DNA from: Pseudomonadota bacterium
Lineage (GTDB): Bacteria > Pseudomonadota > Gammaproteobacteria > Burkholderiales > Burkholderiaceae_C
Length of the DNA stretch: 5,044 bases
NCBI GenBank assembly: GCA_030918015.1
Contig: JAUPTP010000232.1
Span: 1 to 5,044, forward strand
Direction: 5' to 3'
Position numbers and translations under genes: made by a program. Of this stretch, positions 1 through 5,044 are shown one piece after another (position 1 is the first letter of the stretch; every line of letters starts with the position of its first letter). The notes under the pieces were generated by a model, which was given only the letters and a program-made list of their open reading frames with translations, searched no databases and was not told the DNA's origin.

Positions 1-16
1 GGCCGCCCAGGCGGCC
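1..16. repeat. GC-rich inverted repeat at the left edge
   Basis: GGCCGCC (1-7) and GGCGGCC (10-16) are perfect inverted copies separated by CA. As RNA this could form a stem, but the outer base pairs would have to open a loop and no T-run follows, so it is not a convincing intrinsic terminator. The repeat may extend past the window edge. It could be the end of an upstream transcript or simply GC-rich coding sequence. Confidence 0.3.
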
Positions 17-40
17 GCGCAGTGTCCGCCGGTGCCGCAG

Positions 41-138
41 TGACAGTCTGTCATGCGCTACCACATCCGCCAAGACCGCGGCGCCGACGCTGCCGTCACG
101 GAACGGCCTAGACTGGGAACCTGTTCATTGACATGACA
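41..138. promoter_or_regulatory. Cluster of TGACA half-sites upstream of the nitroreductase gene
   Basis: A perfect 13-base palindrome, TGACAG-T-CTGTCA, lies at 41-53. The same TGACA word recurs as a head-to-tail pair at 129-138 (TGACATGACA), which abuts the ribosome binding site of the nitroreductase gene. Four copies of one AT-containing pentamer in about 100 bases of very GC-rich sequence suggest a regulator binding site. The regulator cannot be named. A poor -10-like TAGACT sits at 109-114 with no good -35 partner, so no promoter is called. The function is inferred; the motifs are seen directly. Confidence 0.3.
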
Positions 139-142
139 AGGA
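138..142 (+). promoter_or_regulatory. Ribosome binding site of the nitroreductase gene
   Basis: AAGGA lies 7 bases before the ATG at 150. This supports that start codon for the nitroreductase. It partly overlaps the tandem TGACA motif, so a protein bound there could also block translation initiation or early transcription. Confidence 0.7.
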
Positions 143-149
143 TTTCCCG

Positions 150-821
150 ATGAGCTCTGCCGCGACCGCCCCGATCCCGTCCTCCGATGCGCTGATCGAG
201 CGCCTGAACTGGCGCTACGCCGCCAAGAAGATGGATCCGGCGCAGCCGGTGCCCGAGGACAAGGTGGCGCGCATCGTCGAGGCCGCGCGCCTGGCGCCGA
301 CCTCCAGCGGCCTGCAGCCCTTCGAGCTGATCGTGGTGACCAACCCCGAGGTGCGCGCGCGCATCCGCGAGATCGCCTGGAACCAGGCGCAGATCACCGA
401 CGGCTCGCACCTGCTGGTCTTCGCCGCCTGGGACACCTACACCGCCGAGCGCATCGACACGATGTTCGACCTGACCAACCAGGTGCGCGGCTTCACCAAC
501 GAGGGCTGGGAGAACTACCGCAAGATGCTGCTGTCGACCTACCCGCAGCGCGAGGCGGAGGTGAACTTCCAGCATGCCGCGCGCCAGGCCTACATCGCGA
601 TGTCGGCGGCGCTGCTGGCGGCCGCCTTCGAGGGCGTGGACGCCACGCCGATGGAAGGCTTCGACCCGGCGAAGCTCGACGAGATCCTGGGCCTGCGCGC
701 GCGCGGCCTGCGCAGCGCGGTCATCGTGCCGCTGGGCCACCGTCAGGTCGAGGGCGACTGGCTGGTGAAGCTGCCCAAGGTGCGTCGCCCGCTCGAGCAG
801 TTCGTCTCCGAGCTGCGCTGA
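150..821 (+). CDS. NfsB-like FMN-dependent NAD(P)H nitroreductase family protein
   Basis: This 223-residue cytoplasmic flavoprotein belongs to the nitroreductase family, which uses NAD(P)H and bound FMN to reduce nitro groups, quinones or similar acceptors. The length is normal for NfsB-type members (about 217). Visible family marks are the N-terminal RYAAKKMDP (22-30), which supplies basic residues to the FMN phosphate; LAPTSSGLQPFEL (48-60), the flavin-binding loop; ARQAYIAMSAALLAAAFEGVDATPMEGFD (144-172), matching the NfsB core helix and GxDAxPIEGFD segment; and VIVPLGHR (191-198), followed by the terminal KLPKVRRP (207-214). The ATG at 150 has AAGGA 7 bases upstream. The gene is monocistronic as far as the window shows and converges on the neighbouring chemoreceptor gene with 4 bases between stops. 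The physiological substrate cannot be read from sequence; dihydropteridine reductase-type annotation of relatives is not evidence of activity here. Confidence 0.93.
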   Translation: MSSAATAPIPSSDALIERLNWRYAAKKMDPAQPVPEDKVARIVEAARLAPTSSGLQPFELIVVTNPEVRARIREIAWNQAQITDGSHLLVFAAWDTYTAERIDTMFDLTNQVRGFTNEGWENYRKMLLSTYPQREAEVNFQHAARQAYIAMSAALLAAAFEGVDATPMEGFDPAKLDEILGLRARGLRSAVIVPLGHRQVEGDWLVKLPKVRRPLEQFVSELR

Positions 822-825
822 CGCC

Positions 826-2778
826 TCAGGCCGGCAGCCGGAAGCGCGAGACCTCCTGCGCCAGCGCGTCGGCCTGCGTGCGCATCGCCGTGGAGGCGGC
901 GGCCGTCTGCTCGACCAGCGCGGCATTCTGCTGCGTCGCGCTGTCGAGCTCGTGCACCGACTCGCCGATCTGCTCGATGCCGATGCTCTGCTCGCGCGCG
1001 CCGGTGGCGATGTCCTCGAGCAGCGCGTTGACGCGGCGCGAGGAGTCGACGATGTGGCGGATCGAGTCGCCGGCCTGACGGACCACCGTGGTGCCGGTCT
1101 CGACCTGCGCCACGCTGGTGCCGATGATGCGCTTGATCTCCTGCGCGGCCTGCGCGCTGCGCTGGGCCAGCGTGCGCACCTCGCCGGCGACCACCGCGAA
1201 GCCGCGGCCTTGCTCGCCGGCGCGTGCGGCCTCCACCGCGGCGTTGAGCGCCAGGATGTTGGTCTGGAAGGCGATGCCGTCGATCGTGCCGATGATGTCG
1301 CCGATGCGCGCCGACGAGCTGCGGATGCCCTCCATCGTCTCGACCACCTGACCCATCACCCGGCCGCCCTCGGTGGCGGCGGTGGCGTTGTCGCGGGCCA
1401 GCTTCGAGACCTCCTCGGTGTGGGCCGAGGTGTTCTTGACCGTCACCGAGATCTGCTCCATCGCGGCGGCCGACTGCTGCAGGTTGTGTGCGGAGTGCTC
1501 GCTGCGCTGCGACAGGTCGCGCATGCCCTCGGCGATCTCGGCGCTGGAGTCGACGATGTCGTGGCTGGCCGTGCGCACGCTGCTGACCATGTGGCGCAGC
1601 GCGTGCTGCATGTCGCGCAGGTCGAGCATCAGCGCGGCGGCCTCGTCCTTGCCCCAGGGCGAGGGCGAGGTGGTGAGGTCGCCCTCGGTCATCGCGCGCA
1701 GGTGGCGGCGGGTCTCGCGCAGGCCGCCGTTCATCACCAGGAAGAAGCAGTGGAACAGGTAGAGCGCGGCGCTCAGGCTGATGACCATGGCCACGCCGAC
1801 GGCCACCTCGGTGCGCAGGATGCCGTCGGCGCGGGCCTCGAGCAGGCGTTCGAGCTCGGTGCTCATCACCTCGCGTGTCTGCCGCAGCGGCCCTTGCAGG
1901 GCGGCCAGGGCTGCTGCGGCCGCGGTCGCGCCGTTCTCGCGGGCACTGTGCTCGCGCACTTTCTCCAGCGAAGTCACCAGCGCCTCGATGCCGGCCCGCT
2001 CCCGCAGTGCGGGCATCAGCGGCAGGGTGCGCTCGAGTGCATGCTGCAGCTCCTCGATCTGCGCCGCGGCCAGCGCGTCGAGGCTGCGGGTCACGGCCGA
2101 GGTGGCGCCGTTCTGCGCCGCGCTCAGGCTCAGTCGCTGCATCAGGTCGGCCAGCTGGGGCAGGTGCACCAGCGAGGCGTCCATCAGGTAATAGGTCCTG
2201 ATCTCGGGGTCCAGCGCCAGGTTGGAGCGGTCCAGCACCTGGCTGGACATCTCGAGCAGCCGCGCCATCGCGGCATCGTGGGCGGCTGCGCTGCCAGGCG
2301 ATTTCGGGTCGAAGGCCAGAGCGTCGATGTCCTTGCTCAACGCCGCCAGGGCCGTGGCCTCGACCAGCGCGGGGCCTTCCGGGGTCGGCAGCGCCGCGAT
2401 CTGCTCGGCCAGCTGCCGGCGCTGCTGCGCGTGGGCGGCGGCTGCGCTGTCGTCGCGCGACAGCCGGCGCAGCTCCAGCAGGCCGGGCTGCAGCGCGAAC
2501 AGGTTCTGCAGGTAGCGGGTGCCGCGGGCCTCGGTGCGGGTGAAGCGGATCTCGTGCACGCTCTTGGCGAACCAGGAGGCCGAGACGACGGTCAGCGGCA
2601 CGATGAAGCAGGTGCTGACGATGACGGCCTTGCTGCGGAAACCCAGGCGGCGGAACAGCCGCACCCCCGGCGCCCAGGGGCCGTGGTGCGAGAAGAAACC
2701 GGACGACGGGAAAGCGGCGCCGGCGGATCCGGACACCGGGGCCGATACTGCCGAGCCGCCGCGGGAAAAGGCTGACAT
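826..2778 (-). CDS. Methyl-accepting chemotaxis protein, large periplasmic sensor (650 aa)
   Basis: This is an inner-membrane chemoreceptor that should bind a ligand in the periplasm and control CheA through CheW. The order of parts is: a Ser/Ala/Gly/Pro-rich N-terminal tail (1-40); basic [11 protein letters not shown] (41-51); TM1 (about 51-70); a helical periplasmic domain of about 250 residues (71-323) containing [20 protein letters not shown] (190-209); TM2 (about 324-348); HAMP (about 349-400); and the methyl-accepting coiled coil. The hairpin tip runs from IDGIAFQTN (499) through [30 protein letters not shown] (to 541), which contacts CheA/CheW. Likely methylation helices include [10 protein letters not shown] (433-442) and [10 protein letters not shown] (615-624). 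No C-terminal CheR-tethering NWETF-type pentapeptide is present. The sensor is much longer than a standard four-helix bundle (about 150 residues) and close in size to two-layer bundles, but I cannot assign its family or ligand. The start is fixed by a strong AAGGAG 9 bases upstream. Confidence 0.93.
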   Translation of the reverse strand: MSAFSRGGSAVSAPVSGSAGAAFPSSGFFSHHGPWAPGVRLFRRLGFRSKAVIVSTCFIVPLTVVSASWFAKSVHEIRFTRTEARGTRYLQNLFALQPGLLELRRLSRDDSAAAAHAQQRRQLAEQIAALPTPEGPALVEATALAALSKDIDALAFDPKSPGSAAAHDAAMARLLEMSSQVLDRSNLALDPEIRTYYLMDASLVHLPQLADLMQRLSLSAAQNGATSAVTRSLDALAAAQIEELQHALERTLPLMPALRERAGIEALVTSLEKVREHSARENGATAAAAALAALQGPLRQTREVMSTELERLLEARADGILRTEVAVGVAMVISLSAALYLFHCFFLVMNGGLRETRRHLRAMTEGDLTTSPSPWGKDEAAALMLDLRDMQHALRHMVSSVRTASHDIVDSSAEIAEGMRDLSQRSEHSAHNLQQSAAAMEQISVTVKNTSAHTEEVSKLARDNATAATEGGRVMGQVVETMEGIRSSSARIGDIIGTIDGIAFQTNILALNAAVEAARAGEQGRGFAVVAGEVRTLAQRSAQAAQEIKRIIGTSVAQVETGTTVVRQAGDSIRHIVDSSRRVNALLEDIATGAREQSIGIEQIGESVHELDSATQQNAALVEQTAAASTAMRTQADALAQEVSRFRLPA

Positions 2779-2787
2779 CGGATGAAG

Positions 2788-2793
2788 CTCCTT
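2788..2793 (-). promoter_or_regulatory. Strong ribosome binding site of the 650-aa chemoreceptor
   Basis: On the minus strand AAGGAG lies 9 bases before the ATG whose first base is 2778. This decides the start. The only other in-frame candidates before TM1 are GTG codons at residues 15 and 39, and the GTG at 39 has no purine-rich site in front of it. The N-terminal tail is therefore probably translated. Confidence 0.75.
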
Positions 2794-2854
2794 GCAGGAC
2801 AGCGCCGGTCTGACCGCATGTCTCCGGCGCGAGGCGGATCATCGGCAGCCGCCC

Positions 2855-2914
2855 GAAAACCGGTCCCGCGATAAGCCCTGACTTGACCGTCCTCATGTGG
2901 CAGGGCCGGTTTTC
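2855..2914. promoter_or_regulatory. Inverted repeat in the divergent chemoreceptor promoter region
   Basis: GAAAACCGGTCC (2855-2866) and GGGCCGGTTTTC (2903-2914) are inverted copies matching at 11 of 12 positions, with nine outer bases perfect and 36 bases between them. Each arm, read outward, gives CCGGTTTTC pointing at its own receptor gene, 76 bases before the left start codon and 93 bases before the right one. The two arms also share a GCTG a few bases further downstream (offset by one). This is what a shared operator or a duplicated promoter element for co-regulated divergent genes would look like. The sigma-28 consensus (TAAAGTTT-N11-GCCGATAA) is not met on either strand. The function is inferred; the repeat is seen directly. 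Confidence 0.45.
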
Positions 2915-2995
2915 TCCCGCTGTTCGTGTCATGCCCGATACGGGAGGGAACCGACACTCGGCCCCGATCGAAAGACCGCAAAACCCTGCCCCCGC

Positions 2996-2999
2996 GGAG
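2996..2999 (+). promoter_or_regulatory. Ribosome binding site of the 516-aa chemoreceptor
   Basis: GGAG lies 8 bases before the ATG at 3008. It supports this start over the in-frame ATG at 2897, which would prepend 37 residues (Cys/Arg/Pro-rich, no relation to chemoreceptor N-termini). The protein from 3008 begins [17 protein letters not shown], a normal chemoreceptor start running straight into TM1. Confidence 0.65.
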
Positions 3000-3007
3000 A
3001 CACACGC

Positions 3008-4558
3008 ATGTCATGGCTCGAGAACTGGCGCATTGGTGCCCGGCTGGCGCTGGGCTACACGATCATGATCGCGTTGATGGCGACCGCCTCGGCGGTCACC
3101 TGGATCAACCTGCGCGGGGTCGAGGCCGCCAACCGCACGCTGCAGGGCGAGCAGAGCGAGCGGCTGGCGCTGGCGCGCGAGTGGCGCGAGAACATCGTGG
3201 CCAACTCGGCGCGAGCGATGGCGATTGCGCTCGATGCCAGCGGCCTGACGGCCGGCTACTTCTCGGAGACCGCCAAGGCGGTCACGGCCCGGACATCGGT
3301 CATCCAGAAGCGCTATGAGGAGCTCGAGACCAGCGAGGAGGGCGAGCGGGTCGGCGCGAAGCTGGTGGCGGCCCGTCAGCGCTATCTCTCCGCCCGCGAC
3401 GCGCTGCTGGCGGCCCGAGGCGACGAGGAGCAGGTCATCCAGCGCGCCGACGCCTTCCAGGGATTGACGCGGGACTACATCGCCGCGGCCGATGCGATGG
3501 TGGCCTGGCAGCTGGAGCGTCAGCGCCAGCTCGGCGCCGAGGTCGATCTGCGCCTCGACCGGGCGCATGTCGTCTTCGTGGCGATCACCCTGTTCAACAT
3601 CGGGGTGGCCGTGCTGCTGGGCTGGTCCTTGCACCGCAGCATCGTGCGGCCGCTGCGCACGCTGCGCGAGGTCGCCGGCCGCATCGCCGAGGGCGATCTG
3701 GCCTCGCCGGTGCCGGTGCAGGGCCGCTCGGAGGTGGCCGATCTGGCCGCGGCGGTGCGAGCGATGCAGGACGAGCTGCGCGAGCTGGTCGGCCAGGTGC
3801 GTCGTGCCAGCGAGACGATCCGGCTCTCCAGCCAGGAGGTCGCCGCCGGCAACACCGACCTGAGCCACCGCACCGAGCAGGCTGCCAGCAGCCTGCAGAC
3901 CACCGCCTCGTCGATGGAGCAGATCGCCGGCACGGTGCGCCAGAGCGCCGAAGTGGCCTCCCAGGCCGATGAGCGGGCCGGCTCCGCCCGCTCGGTGGCC
4001 GAGCGCGGCGGCGCGCTGATGCAGGAGGTGGAGCAGACGATGGGCGCGATCCGCTCGTCCTCGGCCAAGATCGCCGACATCATCGGCGTGATCGACGGCA
4101 TTGCCTTCCAGACCAACATCCTGGCGCTGAACGCCGCCGTGGAAGCCGCCCGCGCCGGTGAACAGGGCCGTGGCTTTGCCGTGGTGGCCGGTGAGGTGCG
4201 CACCCTGGCGCAACGCAGCGCCGAAGCCGCCCGTGAAATCAAGGGCCTGATCGGCGCCTCGGTGACCCAGGTGGAATCGGGCTCACAGCTGGTGCAGGAC
4301 GCCGGCCAGACCATGCAGGAAATCGTCAGCGACGTGATGCGGGTCAGCAGCGTGATCAGCGAGATTTCAGCTGCGGCTGCCGAGCAGAGCAGCAGCATCG
4401 GCCAGATCAACCAGGCGGTCAGCCAGCTGGATCAGATGACGCAGCAGAATGCCGCGCTGGTCGAGGAGTCGGCCGCCGCCGCCGCCAGCCTGACCGAGCA
4501 GGCGCAACGGCTGTCCGCTGCGGTCAACGCCTTCCGGACCGACGCGCAGCGGGGCTGA
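3008..4558 (+). CDS. Methyl-accepting chemotaxis protein, four-helix-bundle type sensor (516 aa)
   Basis: This inner-membrane chemoreceptor has the classical compact layout: TM1 (about 12-33); a periplasmic helical domain of about 150 residues (34-187), the size and helix pattern of the 4HB_MCP family; TM2 (about 188-207); HAMP starting at [10 protein letters not shown] (210-219) with GRIAEGDL (224-231); then the methyl-accepting coiled coil to the C-terminus. The tip IDGIAFQTN...VRTLAQRSA (362-405) is identical over 44 residues to the tip of the divergent neighbour, so both should dock on the same CheA/CheW array. Candidate methylation segments are [11 protein letters not shown] (295-305) and [10 protein letters not shown] (478-487). 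There is no CheR-binding pentapeptide; the protein ends FRTDAQRG. Codon use changes abruptly over residues about 365-458 (see findings). The ligand is unknown. The gene converges on the YjdF-family gene, with 24 bases between stop codons. Confidence 0.94.
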   Translation: MSWLENWRIGARLALGYTIMIALMATASAVTWINLRGVEAANRTLQGEQSERLALAREWRENIVANSARAMAIALDASGLTAGYFSETAKAVTARTSVIQKRYEELETSEEGERVGAKLVAARQRYLSARDALLAARGDEEQVIQRADAFQGLTRDYIAAADAMVAWQLERQRQLGAEVDLRLDRAHVVFVAITLFNIGVAVLLGWSLHRSIVRPLRTLREVAGRIAEGDLASPVPVQGRSEVADLAAAVRAMQDELRELVGQVRRASETIRLSSQEVAAGNTDLSHRTEQAASSLQTTASSMEQIAGTVRQSAEVASQADERAGSARSVAERGGALMQEVEQTMGAIRSSSAKIADIIGVIDGIAFQTNILALNAAVEAARAGEQGRGFAVVAGEVRTLAQRSAEAAREIKGLIGASVTQVESGSQLVQDAGQTMQEIVSDVMRVSSVISEISAAAAEQSSSIGQINQAVSQLDQMTQQNAALVEESAAAAASLTEQAQRLSAAVNAFRTDAQRG

Positions 4559-4566
4559 TCCCCCGC
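4549..4566. terminator. Hairpin over the stop codon of the 516-aa chemoreceptor
   Basis: GCGGGG (4549-4554) and CCCCGC (4561-4566) form a perfect 6-base stem around a 6-base loop that contains the TGA stop (4556-4558). No T-run follows on either strand, so it is not a textbook intrinsic terminator. It sits at the only structured point between the two convergent genes and could slow polymerase or protect 3' ends of either transcript. Chance occurrence is quite possible in such GC-rich DNA. Confidence 0.3.
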
Positions 4567-4582
4567 CGCACAGGCAAACGCC

Positions 4583-5044
4583 TCAGCGCCGCAAAACCGC
4601 CAGTTGGCGGTCGTGCCAGCGCGCCAGCAGCACCTGGGCCAGCATGGCGCCCAGCGTGGCCATCAGCATGTCGGCCTGGGTGTCAAACGGGTCGCCTTGC
4701 GTGGCCAGGAACTCGTCGGCCCCGGCGCCCAGCGCCAGCGCGGCCCACCACTCGATGAACTCGTAGACGGCACTGATGGCCAGGCACACGCTGGTCACCA
4801 GGAAGAACAGCCAGCCGCCCGGCTTCAACGGCGTCTGACGCAGCAGGATCTCACGCGCCACCATGGCCGGGATGAAGCCCTGCGCCAGGTGGCCGATGCG
4901 GTCGTAGTGGTTGCGGCTGAAATCGAACCACTCCTGCAGCCAGAAACCCAGCGGCACGCGGGCATAGGTGTAGTGCCCGCCCACCATCAGGATGATCGCG
5001 TGGACCAGGATCAGGGCGTAGACCAGGGGCGTGAGCGGAAAGCG
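4583..5044 (-). CDS. yjdF: YjdF/DUF2238 family inner-membrane protein, N-terminus cut off by the window edge
   Basis: The last 153 residues of a multi-pass membrane protein of unknown function are visible. The frame stays open to base 5044. The ATG at 4987 is internal: the codons before it read RFPLTPLVYALILVHAIIL, the conserved membrane segment that precedes MVGGHYTYA in this family. Family marks in the visible part are SRNHYDRIGHLAQGFIPA (43-60), AREILLR (63-69), SAVYEFIEWW (91-100) and GDPFDTQADM (117-126). Membrane segments lie at about 3-20, 77-97 and 124-141. Enterobacterial YjdF is about 210 residues, so roughly 55-65 residues including earlier membrane spans should lie to the right. 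The conserved acidic and His residues are unexplained in the literature I know. The name is a homology label and is unrelated to the Bacillus yjdF riboswitch. Confidence 0.88.
   Translation of the reverse strand, partial: RFPLTPLVYALILVHAIILMVGGHYTYARVPLGFWLQEWFDFSRNHYDRIGHLAQGFIPAMVAREILLRQTPLKPGGWLFFLVTSVCLAISAVYEFIEWWAALALGAGADEFLATQGDPFDTQADMLMATLGAMLAQVLLARWHDRQLAVLRR

Noticed and set aside
2839..2864. Sigma-28 promoter for the 650-aa receptor on the minus strand (GCCGATGA at 2839-2846)
   Set aside because: The -10 element matches well, but the paired upstream ACCGGTTT has only half of the -35 consensus and the spacer is 10 instead of 11 bases. It remains a weak possibility.
2883..2911. 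Sigma-70 promoter with TTGACC at 2883-2888 on the plus strand
   Set aside because: The -35 element is good, but at 16-18 base spacing only CCGGTT-like sequence is present, nothing resembling TATAAT.
743..2932. Long open frames opposite or out of frame with the 650-aa receptor, including a 729-residue minus frame and a 607-residue plus frame at 952-2775
   Set aside because: They are Arg/Ala/Gly/His-rich, low-complexity translations typical of shadow frames in GC-rich genes, whereas the chosen frame has full receptor domains and a strong ribosome binding site.
2897..3007. Extension of the 516-aa receptor to the upstream ATG at 2897
   Set aside because: The 37 added residues do not resemble any receptor N-terminus and would cover the inverted repeat arm. 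The ATG at 3008 has GGAG at 8 bases and leads directly into TM1.
3011..4213. 400-residue minus-strand open frame opposite the 516-aa receptor
   Set aside because: The composition is shadow-like (His/Gly/Arg/Leu-rich) with no recognisable domain, and it lies entirely within a well-supported receptor gene.
4583..4987. Complete 134-residue protein starting at the ATG at 4987
   Set aside because: The frame continues upstream to the window edge with conserved YjdF-family residues, so this methionine is internal and the gene is partial.
1..5044. CRISPR array, tRNA or rRNA genes, insertion sequences, phage or defence genes
   Set aside because: No regularly spaced repeats, transposase motifs, terminal inverted repeats with target duplications, or RNA-gene sequence were seen. 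Apart from short intergenic regions the window is filled by four ordinary genes.

Overview
The window is a very GC-rich bacterial segment with strong G/C preference at third codon positions and four closely packed genes. The gene types and the receptor architecture (HAMP plus a signalling tip ending in a [12 protein letters not shown] motif) suggest a betaproteobacterium, probably Burkholderiales such as the Rubrivivax/Leptothrix/Ideonella or Comamonadaceae groups. This placement is inferred from protein character and base composition. No phylogenetic marker gene is present.

Layout from left to right. Positions 1-149 are non-coding or hold only an undecidable edge fragment. They contain a GC-rich inverted repeat at the left edge and four TGACA/TGTCA motifs upstream of the first gene. 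Positions 150-821 (+) encode an NfsB-like FMN nitroreductase. Positions 826-2778 (-) encode a 650-residue methyl-accepting chemotaxis protein with a large periplasmic domain and an unusual Ser/Ala/Gly/Pro-rich N-terminal tail. It converges on the nitroreductase with only 4 bases between the stop codons. Positions 2779-3007 are a 229-base divergent intergenic region carrying a 12-base inverted repeat, one arm facing each receptor gene. Positions 3008-4558 (+) encode a second, 516-residue methyl-accepting chemotaxis protein with a short four-helix-bundle type sensor. Positions 4583-5044 (-) encode the C-terminal part of a YjdF/DUF2238 inner-membrane protein that runs off the right edge.

The two chemoreceptors form a divergent pair. 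Their periplasmic sensors are unrelated in length, but a 44-residue signalling tip is identical, so they should report different stimuli to the same CheA/CheW machinery. No other che or flagellar gene is in the window. The nitroreductase and the YjdF-family gene look like unrelated housekeeping or accessory neighbours.

No novel multi-gene system is evident. The points most worth a second look are the paired CCGGTTTTC elements between the receptors, a patch of foreign-looking codon use over the signalling tip of the second receptor, the inverted homology that could exchange receptor tails, and the N-terminal tail of the first receptor.
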